Positions 15,444 to 22,631 of a DNA stretch of 64,000 nt are shown piece after piece; within the stretch, counting starts at the first letter, position 1; each line of letters begins with the position of its first letter. The stretch spans positions 1 through 64,000 of the forward strand of contig NZ_VIGV01000004.1 in assembly GCF_007858445.1 (NCBI RefSeq). Direction: 5' to 3'. The notes under the pieces are model-generated. The model saw only the letters and a program-made list of their open reading frames with translations. It did not search any database and was not told the origin of the DNA. The DNA is from Tsukamurella sputi (GTDB lineage: Bacteria; Actinomycetota; Actinomycetes; Mycobacteriales; Mycobacteriaceae). The translations under genes and the position numbers were made by a program.

Positions 15444-15480
15444 ATACCCAGTAGTACCGCAACAATGGGGATATGCCCAA
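15436..15480. promoter_or_regulatory. Early promoter with paired operators
   Basis: Two 12-bp pseudo-palindromes of form GGGNATATNCCC lie at 15438-15449 and 15467-15478, centres 29 bp apart. Together they also form a nearly perfect 14-bp inverted repeat (arms 15436-15449 and 15467-15480). The leftward promoter sits between them: -35 TTGGGC (15480-15475), an 18-bp spacer, and -10 TACTAC (15456-15451). One operator covers the -35, the other the start codon of the leftward gene. Occupancy by the repressor would shut off the lytic operon. Confidence 0.7.
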
Positions 15481-15534
15481 GAGGCGCGCTGGTAGCTTCC
15501 AAAGAGGGATCTGGCGTATTCCGGGATTATGTTC

Positions 15535-15540
15535 TAAGCT
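15535..15540 (+). promoter_or_regulatory. -10 hexamer of the repressor gene
   Basis: TAAGCT lies 7 nt upstream of the repressor ATG at 15548. No good -35 is visible and there is no Shine-Dalgarno sequence, which fits a leaderless transcript as for many host genes nearby. Confidence 0.5.
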
Positions 15541-15547
15541 GGGCAAC

Positions 15548-15883
15548 ATGACCAGCGCATACGATCAGGGGAGCGCTCCGAAAATTGAGCTGCGCCATCG
15601 ACTCATGATTGCCCGCACCGAGGCAGGACTCAGCCAAGCCGCGCTCGCCGACATGATCGGCGTCGCGCGGAACTCCATCGGCAACGCCGAGACGGGTGCT
15701 ACCGTGCCGCGCCGGATCACCGTCAACGCCTGGGCGCTGGCGACCGGCGTGCCGGTTACCTGGCTGCTCACCGGCGAGGCGCCGGCACCGGACAACGGCC
15801 CAGGTGACGGTGTTTTGAGCCCCCCGTCGGGATCGAACCGACGACCTTCGCTTTACAAGAGCGGTGCTCTACCACTGAGCTAG
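15548..15883 (+). CDS. cI-like immunity repressor, prophage form spanning the attachment site
   Basis: A 111-residue XRE-family protein. Residues 13-66 form the HTH: KIELRHRLMIARTEAGLSQAALADMIGVARNSIGNAETGATVPRRI, then LATGVPVTWLLTGE. The reading frame enters the tRNA-Thr gene at residue 91 in antisense and ends at a TAG formed by tRNA nt 7-9. The last roughly 20 residues are therefore tRNA-encoded, and the final ones host-encoded. This matches phages where attP lies in the repressor gene and integration changes the repressor C-terminus. The 15548 start is preferred to an upstream ATG at 15473, which lies in the operator. Confidence 0.85.
   Translation: MTSAYDQGSAPKIELRHRLMIARTEAGLSQAALADMIGVARNSIGNAETGATVPRRITVNAWALATGVPVTWLLTGEAPAPDNGPGDGVLSPPSGSNRRPSLYKSGALPLS
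15818..15856. other. Putative attachment core (attR-type junction)
   Basis: Phage genes lie directly to the left and host genes directly to the right of the tRNA. Tyrosine-integrase phages commonly recombine in the stretch from the anticodon loop to the tRNA 3' end, which here is 15818-15856. The other copy of this core should lie beyond the left edge of the window, so the boundaries cannot be confirmed. Confidence 0.55.
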
Positions 15884-15889
15884 GGAGGC
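15818..15889 (-). tRNA. tRNA-Thr (anticodon TGT)
   Basis: A 72-nt cloverleaf on the minus strand. The acceptor GCCTCCC pairs with GGGGGGC (one G-T pair), the D arm is TAGCTCAGTGGTAGAGC, the anticodon arm has loop CTTGTAA with anticodon TGT, and the T arm holds GGTTCGATCC. CCA is not encoded. The 3' half faces the prophage and was probably rebuilt by the phage core on integration. A rightward repressor frame crosses the whole gene antisense. Confidence 0.95.
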
Positions 15890-15931
15890 ATGGGCCCTGC
15901 GGCCCGCGGGGCACAGCATATCGTGACCGGC

Positions 15932-16810
15932 ATGAGTGCATCCTTCGAGACCATCAGCTGGACCATCGACGGCGACGGCATCGCCACGTTGGTTCTGGAC
16001 CGCCCGGATCAGCTCAACGCCTTCAGCGTGACGATGGCCCGCGAGCTCACCGAGTTCTTCGAGGTGCACGCGCACGACGACGACATCCGCGCCGTCGTGG
16101 TCACCGGCGCCGGCCGCGCCTTCTGCGCCGGTATGGACCTCACCGGCGAGGGCAACGTCTTCGGTCTCGACGAGTCGGTGCAGCCGACGCCGGAGGAGTT
16201 CGCCGCCGCCTACGACCAGGAGCCCTACAACACCGGCGTGCGCGATACCGGCGGCAAGCTCACCCTGGCGATCCACTCGCTGCCCAAGCCCGTGATCGCG
16301 GCGATCAACGGCCCGGCCGTCGGCATCGGCGCGACCATGACCCTCGCGATGGACACCCGCCTGGCCTCGACGAAGGCGCGCATCGGTTTCGTCTTCGGCC
16401 GCCTCGGCATCGTCATGGAGGCGTGCTCGAGCTGGTTCCTCCCGCGCATCGTCGGCCCCGCGCAGGCCCTCGAGTGGGTCTACTCCGCCGACATCCTCAC
16501 CGCCGAGCAGGCGCGCGACGGCCGCCTGGTCCGCAGCATCCACGAGCCCGACGAGCTCGTCCCCGCCGCCCAGGACCTCGCCCGCTCGTGGGTCAAGGGC
16601 CGCTCCGCCGCGGGTGTCGCGATCAACAAGCAGATGATCTACCGCGGCCTGGGCGCCGCGAAGCCGCTCGATCAGCACCTGATGGATTCGCTCGGCATGT
16701 ACTACACGTCGATCGGCGACGGCAAGGAGGGCGTGGCCGCCTTCCTCGAGAAGCGCGCACCCGAGTTCACGTCGAAGGCCTCCGAGGTGCCGCGCATCGT
16801 CGTCGACTGA
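15932..16810 (+). CDS. Enoyl-CoA hydratase/isomerase family protein
   Basis: A 292-residue crotonase-fold protein. VVVTGAGRAFCAGMDL is the first oxyanion-hole segment, with its CoA-binding Gly/Ala stretch, and KPVIAAINGPAVGIGATMTLAMDTRLAS the second. The catalytic-glutamate region reads GRLGIVMEACSSWFLPRIVG, with E at the usual second position. It would hydrate or isomerise 2-enoyl-CoA in fatty-acid or sterol breakdown. It is the first host gene beside the prophage. I chose ATG 15932; no ribosome site is seen, so the mRNA may be leaderless. Confidence 0.85.
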   Translation: MSASFETISWTIDGDGIATLVLDRPDQLNAFSVTMARELTEFFEVHAHDDDIRAVVVTGAGRAFCAGMDLTGEGNVFGLDESVQPTPEEFAAAYDQEPYNTGVRDTGGKLTLAIHSLPKPVIAAINGPAVGIGATMTLAMDTRLASTKARIGFVFGRLGIVMEACSSWFLPRIVGPAQALEWVYSADILTAEQARDGRLVRSIHEPDELVPAAQDLARSWVKGRSAAGVAINKQMIYRGLGAAKPLDQHLMDSLGMYYTSIGDGKEGVAAFLEKRAPEFTSKASEVPRIVVD

Positions 16811-16817
16811 GCGCCGA

Positions 16818-18077
16818 TCAGAGCAGCGCGATCGGGATCAGGCTCAGCAGGCCCGGGACGATGACGGCCAGGGTCGCGGCCAGCGTGAGGAGCCGCCGGA
16901 ACAGCACGTCCTGCTCGTCGTGCGCGGTGTTGCCGATGATCAGCGTGCCCGCCACATGGATGGGATTCATGACCATCAGCGCGGACGGGACGCAGACCGC
17001 CGCCGTCACCCAGAAGACGACGCCGGTGTGCCCGAAGGAACCGAACGCGATCGGCATCATCAGGCCGAGCACGCCGAGCGTCGAGCTCTCGATGTTGCAC
17101 AGCAGCGCGGTCATGTAGGCGATCACCAGGATCAGCAGTGCCCCGGTCCCGAGGTGCTGCAGGATGTGCGCGATCGAGTCCATCGTGCCGATCTTCTGCA
17201 TCAGGCCGAGGTAGGTGAGCAGTCCGCAGAGCAGCAGGATCGAGTTCCACGGGATGCGGGCGAGCAGCGACCGTTCGTCGGCGTGCGCGTGGAAGACGAT
17301 CTGCAGCGCTGCGGCCAGGCACATCGCGCTGACGCCGACGTCCGTCTTGGCGAGCACCACCAGCAGGACGAAGGTCAGCAGCGCGGCGCCGGACGCGGCC
17401 ATGTACCAGGGGTTCGACGGTGCGTCGTGCTTCTCCGCCGCCGCGGGCGCCGGGGTGGCTTCGACGGGGTGTCCGCGCCTGCGCGCGAGGACGGTGAGCG
17501 CCTGCAGGGCGGCGACGACGATCACCGCGACCGTCATGGACACCGCCCACAGGCCCCACCCGGAGTAGGTGACGCCCGCCTTGGTCGCCGCCGCGCGCAC
17601 GACTGCGCCCGTCGGGTTCAGGGGCGACAGGCCGGCCGAGTTGGCGCCGATGACCACCGCGAGCTCGCTGATCAGGAAGGTTCGTCGCGAGCGCACCCCG
17701 ACGTGCGCGATCATCGGCACGAGGAAGGCGATCGGGGCCGTCGAGAACGCGCCCGCGGTCGACAACGCGGCACCGATGGCGAATCCCGCCCACGGGATCA
17801 GCCCGTGCCGTTCGCCGATCGCCGCGTACACCCGATCCACGAACAACTCCAGCGCGCGGCTGCGCTCCAAGTGCGCGAACAGCAGCGAGACGCCGGCGAT
17901 CAGCACGAAGATGTCGCCGGGGAAGGCCGTGTACATGGCCTTCGCTTCGAAACCGGAGAAGGCGAGCACCGGCAGTGCGGCGGCGAGTGCGAGGACGCCG
18001 ATGTTCATGCGCCGGAGGATCGCGACGATCAGGACCGCCACGAGCAGGACGAGCGAAAGGATCTGCGGCGCGGTCAT
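16818..18077 (-). CDS. MatC/SLC13-type dicarboxylate transporter
   Basis: A 419-residue membrane protein with about 11-12 hydrophobic segments. The opening (ILSLVLLVAVLIVAILRRMNIGVLALAAA) fits the MatC N-terminal domain of dicarboxylate/malonate carriers. Later segments keep ion-transporter-superfamily features: GANSAGLSPLNPTGAVV and a mirrored LMVMNPIHVAGTLIIGN, which would be paired helical hairpins at the substrate and sodium sites. Probably imports C3-C4 dicarboxylates; substrate uncertain. AAGGAG lies 7 nt before the ATG. It converges with the hydratase gene, 7 bp apart. Confidence 0.75.
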   Translation of the reverse strand: MTAPQILSLVLLVAVLIVAILRRMNIGVLALAAALPVLAFSGFEAKAMYTAFPGDIFVLIAGVSLLFAHLERSRALELFVDRVYAAIGERHGLIPWAGFAIGAALSTAGAFSTAPIAFLVPMIAHVGVRSRRTFLISELAVVIGANSAGLSPLNPTGAVVRAAATKAGVTYSGWGLWAVSMTVAVIVVAALQALTVLARRRGHPVEATPAPAAAEKHDAPSNPWYMAASGAALLTFVLLVVLAKTDVGVSAMCLAAALQIVFHAHADERSLLARIPWNSILLLCGLLTYLGLMQKIGTMDSIAHILQHLGTGALLILVIAYMTALLCNIESSTLGVLGLMMPIAFGSFGHTGVVFWVTAAVCVPSALMVMNPIHVAGTLIIGNTAHDEQDVLFRRLLTLAATLAVIVPGLLSLIPIALL

Positions 18078-18228
18078 CGGCGACTCCTTCCGAAGGCCCG
18101 CCGCGCCCGGTGGGCAGCCGCGGAGCAGGACATTGCGTTGCGAAACTACTCGCGTGCTGCGCTGCTCATCGGTACCGCGTCGAGTTGCGGGACGGTTCGT
18201 CCCCGTTCGGGGGAAATGCCCCGACGGC

Positions 18229-18234
18229 TATCGT
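18229..18234 (+). promoter_or_regulatory. -10 hexamer of VOC gene (leaderless)
   Basis: TATCGT lies 6 nt before the ATG at 18241, with TTCGGG 17 bp further upstream as a weak -35. Confidence 0.5.
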
Positions 18235-18240
18235 CGAGTC

Positions 18241-18651
18241 ATGGCTTCTCCTCGTTTCCGGCAGGTCGTCCTCGACGCCGCGGACGCACGACGGTCCGCC
18301 GAGTTCTACCGCGCGCTCCTCGGGCTCGACTACCTCCCCGGCACCGAGCCGCGTGCCGGCATCGACGATCCGGACTTCATCGTGCTCGTCGATGTGGACG
18401 GCCGCCGCGTGCTCGCCTTCCAGACGGTCCCGGCGTTCGCCCGCTCCACGTGGCCGTCGATGGACGTGCCGCAGCAACTGCACCTCGACTTCGCGGCCCG
18501 CGACCTCGCGGAGATGCCGGAGCACCACGACCGCGTCCTCGAACTCGGCGGCACGCTGGTCGAGGACCGGATCGACGACCCGGACGATCCGCTGCGCGTC
18601 TACGCCGACCTGGACGGGCACCCGTTCTGCATCTTCGTCGCCGAGCAATAA
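18241..18651 (+). CDS. VOC (glyoxalase/bleomycin-resistance) family protein
   Basis: A 136-residue protein with two beta-alpha-beta-beta-beta modules: FRQVVLDAADARRSAEFYRALLGLDYLPG near the start and QQLHLDFAARDL in the middle, ending 'VYADLDGHPFCIFV'. Members bind metal or small ligands; H84 (QLHLDF) and the terminal D-G-H-P-F region are the usual ligand positions. The substrate is unknown. It is followed, through a shared stop/-10 element, by an acetyltransferase gene. Confidence 0.85.
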   Translation: MASPRFRQVVLDAADARRSAEFYRALLGLDYLPGTEPRAGIDDPDFIVLVDVDGRRVLAFQTVPAFARSTWPSMDVPQQLHLDFAARDLAEMPEHHDRVLELGGTLVEDRIDDPDDPLRVYADLDGHPFCIFVAEQ

Positions 18652-18654
18652 GCT
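18649..18654 (+). promoter_or_regulatory. -10 hexamer built on a stop codon (acetyltransferase gene)
   Basis: TAAGCT begins with the TAA stop of the VOC gene and ends 6 nt before the acetyltransferase ATG at 18661. No Shine-Dalgarno sequence is present. Confidence 0.5.
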
Positions 18655-18660
18655 GGCCCC

Positions 18661-19149
18661 ATGGAGATCCGCGACGCGCAGCCGGCCGACCTGCCTGCCA
18701 TCCTCGTCATCCACAACGATGCCGTGGAGAACTCGACCGCCATCTGGTCCGAGGAGAAGGCGGATCTCGCGGAGCGGGAGGCCTGGCTGGCCGAGCGGCA
18801 GGGCGCGGGCTTCCCCGTCCTCGTCGCCATCGTCGACGGTGACCTGGCCGGTTACGCCACGTACGGGCCCTTCCGCGCCAAGTCGGGGTACCGGCACACC
18901 GTCGAGAACTCGGTCTACGTCGCGGACGGCTTCTACCGCCGCGGGATCGCCGAGGCGCTGATGCTGGCGTTGATCGAGCGGGCGCAGCAGTCCGACGTGC
19001 ACGTCGTGGTGGCCGCGATCGAGGAGTCCAACCATGCCTCGGTCGCGCTGCACCGCAAGCTCGGCTTCCGCGTGACCGGTCAGATGCCGCAGGTCGGAGT
19101 CAAATTCGGTCGCTGGCTCGATCTGGTACTCATGCAGCGCATTCTCTAG
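18661..19149 (+). CDS. GNAT acetyltransferase, phosphinothricin/methionine-sulfoximine type
   Basis: A 162-residue protein with the order of the Pat/Bar-like GNATs: EIRDAQPADLPAILVIHNDAVENSTAIW, GYATYGPFRAKSGYRHTVENSVYV, then the acetyl-CoA pyrophosphate loop region DGFYRRGIAEALM, and NHASVALHRKLGF. The family acetylates phosphinothricin or methionine sulfoximine/sulfone. The R/Q-x-x-G-x-G/A loop reads YRRGIA. It is likely a detoxifying enzyme, but the true substrate cannot be read from sequence. Confidence 0.85.
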   Translation: MEIRDAQPADLPAILVIHNDAVENSTAIWSEEKADLAEREAWLAERQGAGFPVLVAIVDGDLAGYATYGPFRAKSGYRHTVENSVYVADGFYRRGIAEALMLALIERAQQSDVHVVVAAIEESNHASVALHRKLGFRVTGQMPQVGVKFGRWLDLVLMQRIL

Positions 19150-19240
19150 CTCTCCGGGGCGGCGCCCGCGCGCCGGTGTGGTTCTGCAAACCTTCTCAGA
19201 TTACGATGTCGCATGAGACATTGACTCGGAGCGGGTGACC

Positions 19241-21151
19241 ATGAACAGATCCAGGGTGCGCGCATTCGTCGCGGCCGCGATCGTCCTGACGCAGTTCGCG
19301 GCGGTGGCGCCGGCCCACGCCGACCCGGACACCGGCGCGGTCGTGCTGCCCCTCGCGGCCACGGGCGATTCCGGGACCGTGGTGCTCCCCGGCCTGCAGG
19401 CCACTCGCACTCTCGCCGTCCCGACGCCCCGCGGGGCGCTCCCCGCGGAGCTCCGCGCGCGGGTGACGGCTCCGCCCTTCGTCTCCTCCGTCACCGTCGA
19501 CGTACTGCAGGAGGGCCGGACGCTCTCGCGCACCGTCGTGCCGCGGCCCGCCGCGAACGCCCCGATCGTCCTGCCCCTGACCGGGATCCGCCCGCAGCAG
19601 GTCTCCACCACGGTCACACTGCGGACCTGGCTGCAGGCCGACGGACAGTGCCTGTTCGACGATGCCGACGCCCTGCGGCTGACGGACACGTCCGTCGGTT
19701 ACGCCGGTGCTCCCGCTCAGCCCACGACCGCCGCCGACTTCCTCCCGCCCGTGCTCAGCCGCGTTTCGCTGCTGCTCCCCGCGCGACCCACCCGCGAGGA
19801 GGGCGCCGCGGCCGTCCGGCTCGCGGCCGCGCTGTCCGCGCACTACCCGGGCGCGCCGCTCACCGTCACGACCGGCGCGATCCCGGTGGGCGGGGCGGCG
19901 GGCACCACATCGCCCTTCGAGCGGCAGATCGTGATCTCGGGGACCGAGCCCCGGAGCTTCCAGCTGCGCACTGGGGCTTCCGGCACCTACGCGGTGCTCG
20001 GCGGCAGCGCCGACGACCTGACCCGGACCGCGGCGCTGCTCACCTCCGATCTCGCGCCGCTGGCCGCCTCGTCGGGCGTCCTCGTCGAACAGCCGGTGGC
20101 CGCGCCGCAATTGCCCCGCGTCATGGGCACCCTCGACGAGCTGGGCATCGGGACCCTCACCGCCACGGCGCTGTACCGGCCCACGGTGACCGTCGGGATC
20201 GACCAGACGCAGCTCGGCGGCCCGGTCCGCGACGTCCGGGTCCGCCTCGCCGGCACCTACAGCCCCGGAACCACGGGCGAGGCCGGCCGTGTCGTCGTCT
20301 CCGCGGGGGACCGGACGCTCGCGTCCTGGCCCGCCGACGCCACCGGGACCTTCGACCGCTGGGTCGACGTGCCGAACGACCTGCTCGCGCGTTACACGGC
20401 GCTCACCGTCGCGCTCGACCGTCCCGTCGCGCGCGGCGGCTGCGGCGAGGGCGGTGCCGCGACGCTCTCGGTCGACGGCTCGTCGGAGATCCGGCGCGCC
20501 ACCGCCTCGCCGCCCGCCCCGTCGGGCTTCCAATCCCTGCCGCAGGCGCTCATGCCCCGGATGCAGGTCGCCTGGACCCGCGGCGACCTGCCCGACGTGC
20601 GCCGCGCCGTGGCCGTGGTCTCCGCGCTCGGGCGGATGGCCCGCGCGCCGCTCGGGGTCGACGTGGTCGACGCGGACGAGGCCGTCCGGTCGCGCGTCCC
20701 CGCCCTGTTCATCGACGCCGACGGTGCCCGCTCCGCCGACCTGCCGCTGCGCGTGCGGGCCGGGTCGGGCGGCACCATCGAGGCCGCGCGGCCCGACGGT
20801 GCGAAGGTCGTCCTCCGCCTCGATCCCCAGCTGCGCGCCGCGTCGCTGCAGGTGATCGCCGACGCGGACCGCACCCTCGTGGTGGCCACGTCGAACGGCG
20901 AACCCGGCCTGCTCGACGCCGAACTCGATTGGCTCGCCGCCGACCCCACCCGGTGGCCGACCCGGACCGGCGACGTCCTGCTGCAGACCCCGAACGCCGA
21001 ACCGGTGCAGCTGAACACGGCACCACCGGCGGCCGCGAGGTCGTCGTCCGACCGTGGATGGGTGGCCGCGGCGGCCGCGGCCGGTGCGGTGGCGGTGCTG
21101 CTCGCGGTGGCGGCGGCCGTCGTGCTCGTGCGCCGCCGCCGTCGTGGCTGA
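19241..21151 (+). CDS. BcsB-like secreted, membrane-anchored protein
   Basis: A 636-residue protein with a signal peptide ending at APAHA, a long extracytoplasmic part, and one C-terminal transmembrane helix followed by RRRRR. The ectodomain alternates beta-rich blocks with LPPVLSRVSLLLPARPT and a 'LPRVMGTLDELGIG' segment. This resembles the carbohydrate-binding/flavodoxin-like repeats of BcsB, the partner of cellulose synthase. It opens a four-gene operon with a cellulose-synthase-like GT2. ATG 19241 has GGAG 9 nt upstream and is preferred to GTG 19235. Confidence 0.65.
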   Translation: MNRSRVRAFVAAAIVLTQFAAVAPAHADPDTGAVVLPLAATGDSGTVVLPGLQATRTLAVPTPRGALPAELRARVTAPPFVSSVTVDVLQEGRTLSRTVVPRPAANAPIVLPLTGIRPQQVSTTVTLRTWLQADGQCLFDDADALRLTDTSVGYAGAPAQPTTAADFLPPVLSRVSLLLPARPTREEGAAAVRLAAALSAHYPGAPLTVTTGAIPVGGAAGTTSPFERQIVISGTEPRSFQLRTGASGTYAVLGGSADDLTRTAALLTSDLAPLAASSGVLVEQPVAAPQLPRVMGTLDELGIGTLTATALYRPTVTVGIDQTQLGGPVRDVRVRLAGTYSPGTTGEAGRVVVSAGDRTLASWPADATGTFDRWVDVPNDLLARYTALTVALDRPVARGGCGEGGAATLSVDGSSEIRRATASPPAPSGFQSLPQALMPRMQVAWTRGDLPDVRRAVAVVSALGRMARAPLGVDVVDADEAVRSRVPALFIDADGARSADLPLRVRAGSGGTIEAARPDGAKVVLRLDPQLRAASLQVIADADRTLVVATSNGEPGLLDAELDWLAADPTRWPTRTGDVLLQTPNAEPVQLNTAPPAAARSSSDRGWVAAAAAAGAVAVLLAVAAAVVLVRRRRRG

Positions 21152-22631
21152 GCCGACGACGGTCGAGCGCGGCCGCGACCGGGGGCGGCTGATCCGACCG
21201 GTGCTGCGCTGGGTGTTCCTGCTGGTCGCGACCGCCGTCGCCTTCCACGGCGCCTGGCGGACGGTGCTGCTGGAGGCCTCGGCGCACACCGAGATCGTCT
21301 ACATCTACCTGGTCCCGCTGCTGATGCTGATCGCCTTCGTCGGGGTGACGGCGTACGCGGATCCCGGCCCGCCGATCAAGGACCGGCAGACCGATCTCAT
21401 CGTGGGCACCGTGGTGCTGATCCTGGCGGTCGGCTTCCAGGTGATGCTGGTGCCGCGCTTCTCGCCCGTCTACCTGACGCTGCACCTGGACCTGTTGGCG
21501 GCGTGGCTGTTCCTGCTCGGCTGCTCGGTGCTGCTGTTCGGCACCCGCCCGACGGCCCGCTACCGCTGGGTGTGGGTCGTCGCGCTCGGGATCTTCCCGC
21601 TGCCGAACCGGGTCCTGGCGATCACCTTCGGCGCCTCGTCGGTCGCGCTGGGCGCCGCGTACATCGGCTTCGGCATGCTCGCGGCCGCGGTCGCGACGGG
21701 GAGCACCCGCCGCCGGGCGTTCCTCGGCGCGGCGGTCGGCGGGATCGGCGGGCTGATCGCGCTGGCCGTGCTCGCCCTGCTCGCGCCCGGCGCCGATCAG
21801 CACCTCTACGTGCTGATCCCGGCCACGGCCGCGGCGCTGACCGGGTCGCTCGTCCTGTACGCCGAACGGCGGCGACGGTCGCCGGACTGGCACCCGCTCG
21901 CACGCACGGTCCGCGCCCCGACGGTGCCGAACGGGCTCAAGACCGCCGCCGTGATCAGTGTCGTGGCCGCGGGACTCGCCTTCGTCCCGACGCCGACGGT
22001 GACCGGCGAGACCTACCGCGGCGCCGTGACCGTCGCCGACCGGACGCTGGAGCCGCCCGCCGGCTGGAACCGGCTGGGCGAGACGAGCACCGACTGGGTG
22101 AGCCAGTACTACGGACCGGGCGCCACACTGACCCGGCAGACCTGGCGGCAGGCCCAGGGCGACCTGCGCTGGGACCCGCTGCAGCGGCCGCGCACGATCG
22201 TCGTCGACACGCTGCGCACGCGCCGCCCCATCACGCTGGGCGTGTATCCGCTGCTCCTGCTGTACGAGGCGAACGGCAGCCGGTTCAGCTACCCCGCCGA
22301 CGCGCTGCTCGACGGTGGCGTGCTGGGCGCGAAGACCAACATCGTCGACGACCGCACCCGCGTCTCCTACACCCGGCTGTCGTGGCAGTGGCACTGGGAC
22401 GGGACCGTCGAGTCGGTGTCGATGATCGCCGTCGACGACCATCGCGAGTCGGCGACCTTCCCCCTGGCCCGGCCGACGGCCGCGAAGAACCTCGGCACCC
22501 TCGCCTCGGTGCTGTTGCGCGGCAACCTGGTGATCCGGGACTTCTCGGGGGAGCTGAAGGACGACGAACTGCTCACGCTCACCGCGAACCGGATGATCGC
22601 CGCCCGCCTGCGTCCCGGGGCTTCGGCATGA
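21144..22631 (+). CDS. Polytopic membrane protein with C-terminal ectodomain (exosortase/EpsI-like?)
   Basis: A 495-residue protein with about eight transmembrane helices in residues 15-285 and a soluble C-terminal part of about 200 residues. The segment HTEIVYIYLVPLLML and the later ALGIFPLPNRVLAITFGASSVALGAAYIGFG recall exosortase membrane cores. The C-terminus (GWNRLGETSTDWVSQYYGP) recalls the EpsI domain often found with them. However, the catalytic cysteine expected after this core is absent, so it may be a non-catalytic relative. It overlaps the BcsB-like gene by 8 bp. Confidence 0.55.
   Translation: MAEPTTVERGRDRGRLIRPVLRWVFLLVATAVAFHGAWRTVLLEASAHTEIVYIYLVPLLMLIAFVGVTAYADPGPPIKDRQTDLIVGTVVLILAVGFQVMLVPRFSPVYLTLHLDLLAAWLFLLGCSVLLFGTRPTARYRWVWVVALGIFPLPNRVLAITFGASSVALGAAYIGFGMLAAAVATGSTRRRAFLGAAVGGIGGLIALAVLALLAPGADQHLYVLIPATAAALTGSLVLYAERRRRSPDWHPLARTVRAPTVPNGLKTAAVISVVAAGLAFVPTPTVTGETYRGAVTVADRTLEPPAGWNRLGETSTDWVSQYYGPGATLTRQTWRQAQGDLRWDPLQRPRTIVVDTLRTRRPITLGVYPLLLLYEANGSRFSYPADALLDGGVLGAKTNIVDDRTRVSYTRLSWQWHWDGTVESVSMIAVDDHRESATFPLARPTAAKNLGTLASVLLRGNLVIRDFSGELKDDELLTLTANRMIAARLRPGASA

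Larger units (their letters stand above)
1..15856. mobile_element. Prophage (right part), integrated at tRNA-Thr
   Basis: More than 30 short leftward genes with ATGA/GTGA overlaps, together with a divergent cI-like repressor, form the immunity, recombination and replication part of a temperate phage. The right junction must lie within the tRNA-Thr gene at 15818-15889, because phage-type genes stop there and host genes begin at once. The exact crossover is not visible; the end given here is roughly the anticodon loop, the usual edge of a tRNA-type attachment core. Integrase, terminase and virion genes are absent, so the element continues past the left edge. Confidence 0.9.

Noticed and set aside
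15473-15547. Upstream ATG extending the repressor by 25 residues (MPKRRAGSF...)
   Set aside because: The extension lies across the right operator and -10 region and does not look like HTH-family sequence; 15548 fits the -10 spacing.
1-15856. Integrase, terminase or lysis genes
   Set aside because: I looked for tyrosine-recombinase R-H-x-x-R, terminase Walker and endolysin motifs and saw none; they are presumably left of the window.
19235-19240. GTG start two codons upstream for the BcsB-like protein
   Set aside because: GGAG spacing favours ATG 19241, which begins a clean signal peptide.
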